The notes under the pieces: model-generated
What the model was told of the DNA's origin: nothing
Databases searched by the model: none
What the model saw: only the letters and a program-made list of their open reading frames with translations
In this document: positions 21,789 to 33,486 of the stretch, in pieces
Numbering within the stretch: the first letter of the stretch is position 1
Layout: each line of letters opens with the position of its first letter
Assembly (NCBI GenBank): GCA_037951105.1
Contig: JBAMJV010010099.1
Coordinates: 1 to 64,000, forward strand
Source: Echinarachnius parma
Taxonomy: Eukaryota > Echinodermata > Echinoidea > Clypeasteroida > Echinarachniidae
Direction: 5' to 3'
Length of the DNA: 64,000 bases
Program-made: the position numbers and the translations under genes

Positions 21789-21888
21789 ATGCCAAACAAT
21801 ATGACGGGATCTACCAAACAGTCGCCGGTGAAACTACAAAGGGATATAAGGTTTACAGTCCTCGGACAGAATGGTGTTGGAAAATCCG
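21789..21888 (+). CDS. Ras-like small GTPase (RERG/RASL11/RASL12 type), coding exon 1
   Basis: This exon encodes 33 residues plus one base. It starts at the first in-frame ATG after an upstream stop; a second ATG at codon 5 (21801) is an alternative start. A short polar N-terminus (MPNNMTGSTKQSPVKLQRD) leads into the first beta strand IRFTVLG and the P-loop GQNGVGKS, which matches the G1 box GxxxxGK[ST]. The residue aligned with Ras Gly12 is Asn28; departures at this site are usual in the RERG/RASL group. The exon ends at a strong donor (CCG|GTAAGT, GT at 21889-21890), phase 1. The family binds and hydrolyses GTP in the cytoplasm or at membranes. Assignment to the group rests on the P-loop together with exon 2; which paralogue it is stays open. 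Confidence 0.85.
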
Positions 21889-21889
21889 G

Positions 21890-22303
21890 TAAGTCAAACG
21901 TTTATCTTTTATTTGATTAGATTGTATTCATTTTATTTCGCTTTATCTTCAATCAATTATAACTTTGACCATAACTCAGATAATCAGGTCGTGCATCAAT
22001 GTGTTGTTTCTTGAACATGTTGAATTTTGAAATATGATATTAAATTAACCAGAATGTAACACTCTCATTGTCACGCTTATACATGATACCATTCAATTGT
22101 AATGATAATGAACCCATATGCAATATATTTGGATTAACTTAGTAGTCAGCGTTGATACTATTTAAATAATATATCTTTTTACATAATTATTCGGATTCGT
22201 TCTTTGTGCGACTTTTATATATGCTTGAATACCAACTTTGCATCGAGAAACATGTGCATATTGTGAATCATGTTACATAGGTAAAGCATGTAAAGAGGGT
22301 GTC
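21890..22303. other. Intronic, unassigned
   Basis: AT-rich sequence after the donor site, with no recognisable element. Confidence 0.35.
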
Positions 22304-22866
22304 TTAAAGGGATAGTTGAGTTCTGGTAAGGAGAGAACAGTTTTTGTGAAACTGAATTTTAGTAACCAAAACCTGCATCATTACATTACAAACTAATAGT
22401 TATAACTAGAAAGGAACACAAAATTACAAATGACGTAGTAAAGATCATGTTATCATTCAAAACGAGCCGTTAAAACGTAAGAGGGCGCTCTCTAAACACT
22501 CATTGGTTTCAACCATTTTGAATAAAATATTGTGCATGTGATGCTTTGTTGAAATAGTGATTAGATAGAGAAATAACCAACAATTATTTAAATACCTATT
22601 TTGTAACTTTTTGAAAAGAGGAAGCATTTAAAAAAAAATTTTAACGGCTGGTTCAAAATTCTCTAATAAACCTGGGGCCCCAGGTTTATTACAAATTGTT
22701 ATATTTATGGATATTTCAGCCGTCTCTGAACCGATTTTGATCAAACAAAGATGATTTTATTATTTAAATATTATGCTCTTTCAAATTTTACACTCAATAT
22801 TTCATTTCCTCACACACAAAAAAGTAGTCTAGCGCCCTCTCTATCAAAACTCAACTATCCCTTTAA
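22304..22866 (+). mobile_element. TTAA family A element, copy 3
   Basis: The ends are TTAAAGGGATAGTTGAGTTC and aactcaactatccctttaa. The centre is the same AACCTGGGGCCCCAGGTT palindrome as copy 2. It is the uninterrupted reference that shows where the LINE landed in copy 1. Confidence 0.9.
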
Positions 22867-23186
22867 ATTCGCAGTATATGACAAGTATGATAAGATAATG
22901 TGAATTGAATGTGATATCAAAACACGTATGCATGGTAGACAAGATGCAGCGTATATAGGGGGCAGCAGCTGCAGGGGGGCATAAATTTGCTGTGTGACAA
23001 ATATGTCGATCTACACATTTCAAAGAGAATATTGTCGGGTTATTTTTAGAAGCACCACACGACACGATCTGTACTAAACGTCTCCAGTTCAGTCATATAT
23101 GAATTGGAACAGTAATTCATACACCCCCGTGACGTCCAAGTACAAGTAGACAATAAACATCGTGAAATAGTAAAGTCATAAGATAA
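22867..23186. other. Intronic, unassigned
   Basis: No recognisable element. Confidence 0.3.
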
Positions 23187-23489
23187 CAGTGGCGTAGCGA
23201 GCGGGAGGGGGGGGGGGGGGGGGGTCTCCTGGAACCGAGCCCCCACCCCCCCCCCCCCCCCCACTCTTCAGACCCAGTAATTTGTAGTTGTTTTGCTTGC
23301 TTGATTGTTAGCTAGTATTAGGGTGACCTTTTTGGTTAATTATTGGAGCCCCCCCCCCCCCCCCCCCCCTCAGGTTCGACTGGCAATGTGTTTGTTGCTT
23401 GCTTGAATAGCCGGTGAGGAGGCGGGGGGTAATTTGTTGTTTTTCATTGTTGGCCCCCGCCCCCATCCTCCTTCCTGGCTACACCACTG
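23187..23489. mobile_element. hAT-type element 4
   Basis: The left end is CAGTGGCGTAGCGAGC and the right end is ggctacaccactg. The flanking 8-mers TAAGATAA and TAAGAGCA agree at 6 of 8 positions, so the duplication is decayed. The interior is mostly G and C runs. Confidence 0.55.
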
Positions 23490-24679
23490 TAAGAGCAATT
23501 GGGGGATCATGGGTCATGTCGGTATAGGACTTTACCTGTCAGACAATGCGGCTCACTCTTAAATCCCCTGAAAACGTCACGGGCGAATTAATAAGAGTAT
23601 GTCGGCTCTGATAAGGCTCTGACACCTCCCCCCCCCCCTCCCCCCACCTCCTCTTTTATGTGATGAGTGTCCTCCACGACGAACCCCCCCCCCCCCCACC
23701 ACCACGCCGAACCCCCACCACGCAACCCCCCCCCCCCCCCCCTTTTCTTCCCCCACTTACACACAACCCCACATTTGGAAAGAAAATGACCGATTGGAAA
23801 ATACATAAGAAATGTTCTTGGTTTTCTCGTTATGCCCCCCCCCCCCCCCCCCCCCCATGTTTCCATCCCTGTAACGGGTACGATTTTAGCAACGTTTGTT
23901 ATCATAAAGGTACTACTACTTCTGATTTAAAACCATTTCAAGCTTCAAGTACCCCAAAAAAAAAAAAAATGAAGGCTGTATAATTATGAACTCAACAAGT
24001 GGGTGACCACTAAACCATGCTGAGTCACGGAGGCACCTGGTGAGAACTTTATTACTAGCATCCCTTCGCTATACGTCGGTATATAGGCCTACACAAGCGA
24101 TGTTAATAACAATTTACAAAATTAGGGTATTTTTCTCTCTCTCTCTTCGACATGTTTGATTGCTAATATGCAACAATTGGATATCCACAGAGGGGGATGG
24201 TCCCGAAGTTGGGGGCAGCCTCAGAAATGTCTTAATTTATTGTGTGCAAATGCATTTTCGACATATATTACCAATAATACCAGCATTAGTATATTGAACG
24301 TCGGTACATTCCAAAACAGCTTCCAAAACAACACATCGATTTGAAGTAAATAGTGGGGGTAATAATTGACAATATATCCCCTGCACCCGTACCCCCATTC
24401 CCCCCCCCCCCCAAAAAAAATAAATAATAATAATACAAAAAATAAGAAAATCTCTTAACTATATCAGTGCCCCCTCTCATAATTTGTTCACAAGCGAATG
24501 CATAGCACGAACAGAATGTTACGTGTATATACGTACATCTTCTAAAAATAATGTTTTGTCTTTTTAAAGGTTTTAGTATTAAACTGTGCTTTAATCGATC
24601 AAACGCACTTTTGTTATATAGACCTCTTTGAGGCCTGGTTATGTTCCTCCTATCACGTAACTAACCAGCCTTGGTTTGT
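23490..24679. other. Intronic C-run cluster and unassigned sequence
   Basis: Seven or so C runs of ten or more fall between 23628 and 24411, separated by Pro-codon-like CAC and CCA words. An A run is at about 23956. No element boundaries could be drawn. Apparent Gly- or Pro-rich frames here only translate the runs. Confidence 0.4.
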
Positions 24680-24961
24680 CTAATTTATCTACTTTTTATT
24701 GAGATATTAATGTTGTATTTTGTTTCTTAAATTCCCAGGTACCATTTCAACTGTGTACAAACTAATACGGCAATGGAGTTAGCAAATACAACTTTGCATT
24801 TGTTTCTCATTAATCGGTAATGCGTCATTATTTTAACATGAAATTTTCGCAAATAATTCAGTGAACCTATCAGATTACAGAAAAATGATAAACATGGTAT
24901 TATAACTCTGTAAGTTTATACATAATTAATATGTCAACATAGTTACTTGATCCCTTTAAAC
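24680..24961 (-). mobile_element. Partial, diverged TTAA family C element
   Basis: It carries degraded family C words (caactgtgtacaaacta, agttagcaaatacaactttgc, tgaaattttcgca) and ends with gttacttgatccctttaa. The left end is missing. Confidence 0.55.
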
Positions 24962-25120
24962 AGTTGGATACAATAATGGACGTGAAAATCGCATACGATG
25001 CGTGTCGCGTTCACTAATCACCTTCCTATTCGTGCTTCGAATTCAGACTTAAAAATTATCCTCTCATAAGTTCCTTTATATCTTCCAAGGTAGGCATGTA
25101 GGTTATGCAATGAAAATGGG

Positions 25121-25540
25121 AAGTCACTATGCCTAAGCGCAGAGAAAACAGGGGTGCAACTTTGCACCCTAAATTCAACAAAAAAGAACATTTATAAGTA
25201 TTAGTTGAAAATTGACAAACAGAAGAAATTGTACATTACATTTTATAATCATATAGTTCCCTATTTTGTAAAAATGTATTATATAGGCTCTGTGATGAAA
25301 GTGAGAAGTCACTTAGCCTATACGGGCAAAGAAAAATGGGGTGGGGGCATTTTTCACCCTACATAAAAAAAAACATATCTAAGTATAGTATAAAGGTGAA
25401 GGTGTCAAACTGACAAACGGAACATAAATTAAAAAGGTATGCCAAAAATGGGTGCAATGTTGCACCCTAACTGCAACAAAAAAGAGCATCTTTTAGCATA
25501 CTATAAGGTGACAAACTGCATTAACGGAAACACTTAAAAG
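25121..25540 (+). repeat. Degenerate tandem repeat, about 3 units of about 150-180 bp
   Basis: Each unit carries a ggtgcaa-tttgcaccctaa-like phrase, then caacaaaaaagaacat and a tgacaaac-g phrase. Near 25320 the phrase is altered to catttttcaccctacat. Confidence 0.6.
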
Positions 25541-25740
25541 ATCAGTATGCAAATCATACACCCTATCTCATGTATCTTACACCCCATATCCCAGAGCAGG
25601 GACTTTCCCAAATTTGAACGTTGGAGGCGGATTGTTACGCATGTTTATGAACTAGCTACTTACATGTATATACTATGTGAAAGGGTATAAACATTAAAAG
25701 TAATGTTACCATACTTATTAATTTCTCTCTCTTTGTAAGG

Positions 25741-25840
25741 TGTGTGTGTGTGTGTGTGTGTGTGTATGAGGAAGAGGGGGGGGGGGGGGGGGGGGGGGCG
25801 GGGGGGCTGTTGCAGCCCCAGGCAATATTGCCCCCCCCCC
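25741..25840 (+). repeat. (TG)n followed by long G and C runs
   Basis: A TG tract at 25741-25765 is followed by a G run of about 20 near 25779-25798 and a C run at 25831-25840. This gives strand-asymmetric, hard-to-sequence DNA. Confidence 0.85.
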
Positions 25841-26023
25841 CCTACACCGCCGTCGTGTGCCAGTGATCTTTATCCATCTATATGCCTTTCTTTTGCTTGT
25901 CATTGTGTTTGCGTGAAGCTATTCTGTTGACTTTTTATCTTCACTATATTAAATGATCATGTTACCTTGCCGGGCCGCATCATTAGTATTGCTAATTTAC
26001 CACTGTCTTACCACAAGACCATT

Positions 26024-26388
26024 GGCGTAGCTACGAGGGGCACTGGGGCGCGTGCAACCCCCCCCCCCCCCCCCCAAAAAAAACAAAAAAAAACAAAAAC
26101 AAAACAAAACAAAACAAAACAAAACAAAACAAAACAAAACAAAACAATAATAATAAATTAAAAAATAAATAAATACAATTAAAAAAAATTAAATTAAAAA
26201 ATGGCCACATTAGAAAATATAAGGGATAAATATGTGTACAAATATTTTTAACAAATAAGATGTGTGCCCCTCCCCCAATCAATCGCGTGACCCCTCCCCC
26301 AATTATTCGCGTGCCCCCCGCCTCCCCCCCCCCCCCCCACCCTAAAAAAAGAAATCAATCCGACGACGCTATATACGCTACCGCCCAA
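26024..26388. mobile_element. Possible hAT-type element carrying an (AAAAC)n tract
   Basis: The left end attggcgtagctacga and the right end atatacgctaccgc resemble hAT-type termini. Flanking ACAAGACC and CCAAGACC agree at 7 of 8 positions. The inside has C runs, (AAAAC)n at about 26078-26146 and AT-rich sequence. Confidence 0.4.
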
Positions 26389-27468
26389 GACCGTTCGATG
26401 CTATAACTGAGACATTGGCAACATACGAAAACAAGATAATTGAATAACATAATACAAAGAAATGTTAGTAGGCCATTATAATATAAATTATAATAAAATG
26501 TTACAGTAATAAATATAATAAGTATTCATCGCGTGTTCCATTGTTATCTCCATTTGTTGTTTGTGTATAATGTGAATGTGTTTTTGTAAAATCGATGCTT
26601 GTTATGATACACTATGGTTTGCGAAATAAATATGATTATACCACATCATAAATTTGTTATTTTGTTACGGAATCATTATTAAATATTATATTTACGTTGC
26701 CCCACCACACCATTGCTGTTGTTCATTACCACTCGCCTATCCTAATGAAATCCCATGCCATATGCTCCCAAAAGTCAAAACGTGGAGAAAAAATGCTTAA
26801 CAATAAAAATGGGCAATCTTAAAGTGAGCCATTGACTATGTCAAATAAAAAAAACAAATACTTGGAGCTTTTACACTGCCATTGTACCTTGCTCTTTGGC
26901 TCATGGTAACATTATGATGAAATGGATTATGATTTTTCAAATGTCTCTCAAATAATGGAGTTAAATTATGATTGAAAGAAAGACGTTCCGGAACGCTTTT
27001 CAGTTTTCAATGGTACAATCAATTGGCCGTAGGCGATAGAATCTGGCATTTATGTTCACCCTTTTCACTAAACAGTGTTTGTGTTCTATGAAACTTCCAC
27101 ACATCATTTAGAAGAATCGTACGATGATATTGTCGTTTGACTGAGTCTCACAAATATAACTTTTGGACAAATCTTACGAGGTTAATTAGATCACTTTAAC
27201 ACTCGGTGGAGTTCGTACTTATGTATATAATACCAAGGGAGTGAAAGTACTAGTATTATTAGAAAGGGTACTTACTATACGGGGTATTCTTTATAATAAA
27301 CATATAATTATATAATGATGATTATATTCAAATTTTGTATACCTTTTGTTGAAATTTCGTTTTCAAATTCTCATTAAAGTTATCACTCATTTGTTTACGT
27401 GTATGTGTGAGTGTGTTTTGCGTGAAATCACCGTCTGTAATGACTAATGATTACGGTTTATGTTTGCG
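26389..27468. other. Intronic, AT-rich, unassigned
   Basis: No gene, repeat family or long simple repeat was seen. Confidence 0.35.
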
Positions 27469-27939
27469 GTACGCTGTTAAAACGCTGTGTAAACAAATTC
27501 CAACAACTTGTTGACAATTTTCAACAACCGCTGTTTGACATATGAACCCAGTTGTTTAAAGTTCACACAACTGTTGTTTTAATTTGTTCTACGACTGTTG
27601 TTTGAAAACCGTTGTTGAAATAGCAAATACAAAACAAGATGTAAAAAGCGGCAAGGGTAGGATTCGAACCGGGGGTCTTTGGGTTATAAGTCTCACTCTC
27701 TATCGACGGCGCTATCTCGGTTCGCTTGGTTTGCGAATGGACAAAAGAGGTTTTGACGCGGTGATTTTGCGGTCGAAACTATCACGTGATTTAACACGTT
27801 TCATCAACGCTTGAACAATGGCCGCTTCACGCAACCCTTCTTCATACAACTTATCATGCTACACCTAAAGTTGTATGAAAAGATTTAACAACCATTTTTG
27901 CACAGCGTTTTTTTTTTACACAGCGTGTTAACAGTGTAC
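27469..27939. mobile_element. TIR element containing a tRNA-like segment
   Basis: The left end gtacgctgttaaaacgctgtg continues taaacaaa, and the right end mirrors it (acacagcgtgttaacagtgtac) with two mismatches. The left interior is a run of ACAACTGTTGT-like words. A minus-strand tRNA-like block lies inside. TA appears at both outer edges, so a TA target is possible. No transposase. Confidence 0.65.
27646..27725 (-). repeat. tRNA-like sequence inside the TIR element
   Basis: On the minus strand it has an A-box-like gagatagcgccgtcgatagag and a B box ggttcgaatcct, followed by a T run (gctttttac) that could end pol III transcription. The T stem and anticodon stem are poorly paired, so it is a SINE head or pseudo-tRNA, not a working tRNA. 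Confidence 0.5.
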
Positions 27940-29119
27940 TTTGCGGTGCTGCACACCTACTGCCCAATAAGTTGCTATGTTTACATGATGATTATTACTA
28001 TTATTGATAACATAACCTTGTCTCAACACCTCATTAGTAGGTGTTTTGCTAATTATACCATTTACCTGCCTCTATAACGATCTTTTCATGCCAACTGATC
28101 CCAAAATGTACAAAAACAGGAAAAACGCAGAACAAAAATATGAATAAACGAAGATATTTTCATGGCGTAAAATTTCATGGCCCAATTAGACAGCTTGGGA
28201 AATCGGTGCCATGGCAACACACCGCTAATTGCATCGCGCGCAGACAAGGTATGAGATTTTTAAAAAAGCATTTATTATGTCAATATTTTCAGTTAAAATG
28301 TTGTTGTTTTTCGAATTGTTCAGCGTACTGTGTGTGTTTCTGTTTATCTTAATTTGTAAATGTCAATCCCTTTAACAAGTTTAGAAACAAGCGTGTTATG
28401 TAAAGATGAAAGCCAAAGTTGAAAATAGAAATATAATTGACTAAAAATGTTTGAACATCAAAAGTTATGGATATTATTATGTTTTGTTTTCAAGAAAGAA
28501 CGTCTATTTATATAGAAACACTAATTATAATGTGATCATGCTAAAGGAAAAACTCAAAATAAAAATTATTTTAATATAGTAAACGAACTTAAAATAATTG
28601 TCTGTAAACAAAATTGACCGACACGAGCTTGTTTAAATTCAACTTTACCATTGCAGCAATATCATAATTCACTTGAAATAATAATTTGATACTTGTAATC
28701 TAGTCTACAACCTATAGGGAATATAACTAAAAATTGAATAAAATATTTGTGGAATGCAAGATTAGATCAATTCTGGCTAAAGTTCCGCACTGATCTTTAT
28801 TCCCCCTGAGAAAGGGAAAATCATTTAGATATCTAGAACAAGATACGTCAGGTCCATTACTGGCCAATCAGGAGCTTACTCGCTCAAGCAGGAAAGCGCA
28901 CTGCGCCTGCCATAGGGTATAAATACCCTTGCTTAAAGCATATTTGTATCACCTGACGAAGTGTTGCAGCGGCGCACGAAACGTCGTGATCTTTAGATTC
29001 CTTGTTGATCATACATTGCGAGACAAACGAATAACATTAGCGATATTATTTAAACGATAATATACGTCTGATTTGTAATTCTCCCCGATAAATAAGAAAT
29101 AATTATTCACTGAAACTGG
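27940..29119. other. Intronic, unassigned
   Basis: The segment 28880-29010 has a gggtataaataccc palindrome and a ctgacgaag...cgaaacgtcg phrase of the kind found in retroelement ends, but no element could be delimited. The rest is AT-rich. Confidence 0.3.
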
Positions 29120-30245
29120 ACCTCGCATTACAGTGCTGACCGTTGTAATTGGACCTTCTAGAGACCATAATGAATTCTAGGAAATTATGAGAATCGCCTT
29201 TTGATAAGAAATTATCATTCCTTGAAATCTACATAAGGTTGATTAGGAGCACATATGAAGAAGCAATTGTCGAAAATCTACCAGAATCAAGTCTGCATCA
29301 ACACAATCTCTATTTCTAAATAATATTCCATGAAATCTGCATGGGGGTATTTGGAGCAGACATGAAGTAGCAATCGTCATACATCTATACCCAAATCCAT
29401 TTGCATCCATCCACTAAATCCCTCTCGCATCGCGCAATTAAAATTAATTTCTAGTGCGAAATATGAACTAGAAAAGCAGCGCAAGGTACCACACATTACA
29501 ATGCTGATCATTATTACATATACAATTGGTGGTATTGACCTTCTTGGGTATAATGAATTCAAGGAAAAATAATGTTCCATGAAATCTGCATGGGGTATTA
29601 GGAGCAGACATGAAGTAGCAATATCGTCATAAATCTAGCAAAATCCATTTGCATCCATTCAATCCCTCTATAGCATCGCGCAATTAAAATTCCTTTCGAG
29701 CGCGAAATATGAACATGACTGAAAAGCCGTTAAATATTATAGTACCACACATTACACTGCTGAACATTATTATGTATACATTTGGTGGTATTGACCTTCT
29801 TGGGTATAATGAATTCAAGGAAAAAGAATGTTCCATGAATCTGCATGGGGTATTAGGAGCAGACATGAAGTAGCAATATCGTCATAAATCTAGCAAAATC
29901 CTTTTGCATCCATTCAATCCCTCTATAGCATCGCGCAATTAAAATTCCTTTCGAGCGCGAAATATGAACATGATTGAAAAGCCGTTAAATGTACCACTCA
30001 TAACAACGCTGAGCATTATGGTATATAATGGTATTGACCTTCTAGGAATAATAACGAATTCAAGGAACAGATAAACATCGCATATCGAAATTAAATGAAT
30101 ATTTAACATTGAGACCTGCGCAGGGTTTTTTAGGAAGTAGCCATCGTCGGAAATCTCCCTGAATCCATTTGCATCCATCCACTAAATCCAGGCCTCACGC
30201 ATCACGCAATTAAAATTCATTTCGAGCGTCGACGTTCGATGTTGA
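29120..30245 (-). repeat. Satellite-like tandem array, about 250-bp units
   Basis: Units near 29309, 29555, 29806 and 30055 share atgaattcaagga, a ctgcatggggtattaggag block, gacatgaagtagcaat, tccatttgcatccatcc and cgcgcaattaaaatt. The two central units are nearly identical. Degraded fragments continue at about 30995-31090 and 31700-31920, so the array was once longer and has been broken up. Confidence 0.8.
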
Positions 30246-30310
30246 TCTCAATCCTCAGGGAATGAACCATTTGAATTCCAACATGTAAGCGGAAAGGTAT
30301 GGCAGAGTGG

Positions 30311-30499
30311 TTAAAGATCGTCATGTGTGGACATGTCACACTGCGGGTCGCCATTTTGAACTAGGCTAGTTTGCGCGCACTGCGTATTAGACACCAGACA
30401 TGCCTGAGCCAGTGGGTATTAACTATTATTACGCACCGTGAACAAGGCGTACGCAAGATGGCACCGCGCATCTGATATACGCATCCGAACCACCTTTAT
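30311..30499 (+). mobile_element. TTAA family G element, copy 2
   Basis: It begins TTAAAGATCGTCATG and ends gcatccgaaccacctttat. The core cgggtcgccattttgaacta and gcaccgtgaacaaggcgt match other copies. The terminal TTAA is decayed on the right. Confidence 0.75.
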
Positions 30500-30648
30500 C
30501 CACCTGAATTCCAAAATGGATGCGGAAAGGCATTTCAGATGGGTTTAATTATTAAGGGAGTAATTACTTTCTGCGTTGATTCATATATACTTCCACCACC
30601 ACCACCTGCTTACCCCTGTGGAGAGAAGAAATAACGAAATACATCAGA

Positions 30649-30820
30649 TTAAAGGCAGTTCCACTTTGGAAAAATAGAAGCGCGTTGCCATATTGCGAAC
30701 GCATTGCGCAGCACGTTGCGAAACAAACACACACTAGTTCAGTGTTCTGCAGTGCTCACAACTAGCCAAGTTCATAATGGCGATCCGCGATGTAGCCTCT
30801 CCACGCATGACAATCTTTAA
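30649..30820 (-). mobile_element. TTAA family G element, copy 3
   Basis: It is inverted relative to copy 2: it starts TTAAAGGCAGTTCCAC and ends cgcatgacaatctttaa. The short frame starting at 30777 comes from its minus-strand core and is not a gene. Confidence 0.7.
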
Positions 30821-31328
30821 TTTGGGCAGGGGCTCATATGCCCCCCTACATGGTAACCTTGACCGCTACTATGTCCCCTATGGCTCGACCCTGGACAAGC
30901 GCTGCATGTTTGTCGCTGTATATGATACAGTAGACGGTTTATGGTCACTGGTATGTTACGTATAAGAATGCATGGTCAATTATGGCATACGCAGTAAATA
31001 TTGTTGAATATCGACCTTCTAGGCGATAATGAATCTTAAGAAGTTGTCAGCATCGAATTTTACAGAACAAATCACCACATTGAGTACCGCAAAATGTCCA
31101 TCCCTCCGAGGTAAAAATAGAAAAATAGACAAGATGGAGTTTAGCATTGGCCCCGACCTAGTACTGATCTACTTAACTTCATCTGTTTCAAATTTAAATT
31201 GATTTCGTGTGTGATCATTCATTTTTTGTATATTTTTTAATACAAATCGAAACTTATAATTATTATACCCTCCCCTAGCAAAAAAGGGGGGTTCCTGTTA
31301 ATTGTTCGCAACTGCGTCAACCATGTTC
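30821..31328. other. Intronic, satellite remnants and unassigned sequence
   Basis: Fragments of the 250-bp unit are visible near 31010-31090. Otherwise nothing was recognised. Confidence 0.35.
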
Positions 31329-31680
31329 TACACTTTTAGAAAAAAAAAGGTGCGAATGGGGGTTCTAACCTTGTCCCGTATTAGGAACCCTAAATGGTTC
31401 TCATATTTAGAACCTTTAAGGTTCTATTTAAGTCAAGAAAGGTTCCTTTCAGCACGCAAAATGGTTCGTAATAGTAAGATGGTTCTTTTCAGAACCTCAT
31501 TATTAGCGAAACGGGGTTCGTCATCCCCTGTTCTTAATATTACGAACGATTTTGCGTGCTGAAAGGAACCTTTCTTGACTTAATTAGATCCTTAAAGGTT
31601 CTAAATATGAGAACCATTTAGGGTTCCAAATACGGGACAAGGTTAGAACCCCATTCGCACCTTTTTTTTCTAAGAGTGTA
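31329..31680. mobile_element. Family K: long palindromic MITE flanked by TA
   Basis: Arms of about 150 bp are inverted repeats of each other. The outer ends are CACTTTTAGAAAAAAAAGG and the complement of CACTCTTAGAAAAAAAAGG, with TA on each side. Inner words ggttctaaccttgtcccgta and gaaaggttcctttcagcac occur in both arms. The centre is a short loop near 31510. Confidence 0.8.
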
Positions 31681-32310
31681 TACTACACTAAACTGCTGAC
31701 CAGGAGTGCATTCTTGGAAATAATGGATATCGCCGTTCAATAGCACTTATTCCACAAGACTCGGAAAGGGTTAAAACATGTATCATGCACGCAAAATTCA
31801 TGAAGTAGCAATCGTTTATACTTTATAGAATCGTTATAAATCCATTCGCATCAACTCAATCCCTCCACTCACAGCCCGCAATTAAAATTCCTGTCGATTG
31901 CGGGGCTTGATTTTAAATGATGTATATATACATCATCATGAAATTAACGTTGCGTACACGCCAATAAAAGGTCATTGCGCTATTAAAGACTAGAAGTGGA
32001 TTTACAGAGGGGTACACCTGTGCCCCTACTTGCCTCCCCCTCCCCCCCCCCCCCCCCCCCCCCACCCCGCCCACCCCCTTGGATTAGGCTTTGCTACGCC
32101 TTTATCAGTATGCAATGAAATCCCCTTGAGACATGACCTTATTATATTGATTACGTTTCTGGCTACTTTCTTTATGATTTGAGTGATTCCATCATTCTGT
32201 TTTTAAAAAAAGAAAAAAAAGATTCAGATACAATCTCACCAAAAATAAGGGCACATGCTGTGAGCGAGGGTGACTTTACTCTCGGTCTGTACCCTTTCGT
32301 TTGGTCTATA
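31681..32310. other. Intronic, satellite remnant and C run
   Basis: A degraded copy of the 250-bp unit lies at about 31700-31920. C runs lie at about 32036-32063. No gene. Confidence 0.4.
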
Positions 32311-32337
32311 TATTATGTCCCGTTTGGTCTACCTGGC

Positions 32338-32945
32338 CTGGGACAGTAGGACCATGGTAGGACCAATACATATTCGTATGTCATCTTGACTTCTCAGGAT
32401 AAAACTGCCATTTTGAATTATAGTAGGACCAATACATAATACGTATGTGTTGACTTCTTAGGATAACACGACCACTTGGAAACTTAGTAGGACCAATTTA
32501 TATTCGTATGTGTGAACTTCTAAAGATAAAATGGCCATTTGAAAAATAGTAGGACCAATACATAATACGTATGTGTTGACATCTTAGGATAACTCAACCA
32601 TGCACTTGGAAACATAGTAGGACCAATTTATATTCGTATGTGTTAACTTCTCAAGATAAAACGGCCATTTGAAAATATAGTAAGACCAATACATAATACG
32701 TATGTGTTGACTTCTCAAGTTAAAACGGCCATTTGAAAACATAGTAGGACCAATTTATATTCGTATGTGTTAACTTCTCAAGATAAAACGGCCATTTTGA
32801 AAATATAGTAAGACCAATACATATTCGTATGTGATGACTTCTCAGGATAAAAGTAAACGGCCAATTGAAAATATAGTAGGACCAATTTATATTCGTATAA
32901 TGTTGACTTCTGAGGATAAAACTGCCATTTGAGAATAATTATAGT
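32338..32945 (+). repeat. Minisatellite, 9 units of about 62 bp, with alternating subtypes
   Basis: Units begin gtaggaccaat (or gtaagaccaat) and carry a cgtatgtg-ttgacttct block and a gataaaacggccatttg block. From unit 2 to unit 7 the fourth word alternates strictly between acataatacg and tttatattcg, which gives a dimeric higher-order period of about 125 bp. Confidence 0.85.
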
Positions 32946-33486
32946 GAGCACTGAGGAGTGTAAGTTGCTGCAAAACGCAGTATCTCCATTTTGTGGTCAA
33001 TTTGAGATAACATTTTGAGATGGAAGCTGCGGCAAACAACGGCAATGATACGATCATATTGGATTCTTCTAAACATAACTTTAAAACAGTACACCTTGAT
33101 AAATAGTGAGCGAGGTATTATTTGAAAGTCGGGGTAAGTTGCAATAATTTGTATTTCACAATGGCGGCCTTACTTTCAAATTGTCAAAAACTGGCGTTTG
33201 TTCCATTATCATGCAATGAAACATTTAATTATACGATAAACCTGCATGTCACGCAAATCGCCGATCACACAGACAATATCACAGTCAGAGATATCGAGTT
33301 GTTTTCTTTCTTCATTGCTGTGCTCGAGCTTGGGGACAAGTTGTGGTTAGCATTCCCCTATTTCTAGCTCAAATTCCCGGATGTCGCGGAAGGTACACGG
33401 AAATGGAACGCAGATGGCGTCCTCCCCAGCTATTTTTAGATAACCGCATCAATCAGTATTTAAAGGGGGGAAACTGAAGTTCACGT
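32946..33486. other. Intronic, unassigned
   Basis: The frame 33122-33367 has no recognised domain and no splice or codon evidence, so it is not called as a gene. Confidence 0.3.

Noticed and set aside
28951-28995. A hammerhead-ribozyme-like core (CTGACGA ... CGAAACGTC)
   Set aside because: An extra base follows CTGACGA before the possible stem II, stem II pairs over only about four bases, and no NUH cleavage site with a fitting stem III was found. The phrase resembles sequence found at some retroelement ends.
32338-32945. A CRISPR-like array
   Set aside because: The repeated and variable parts do not alternate as repeats and unique spacers; the whole 62-bp unit is conserved, and the sequence is animal.
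33122-33367. An 81-residue frame in the intron
   Set aside because: It has no recognisable domain, splice signals or repeat family, and its length is within chance for an AT-rich region.
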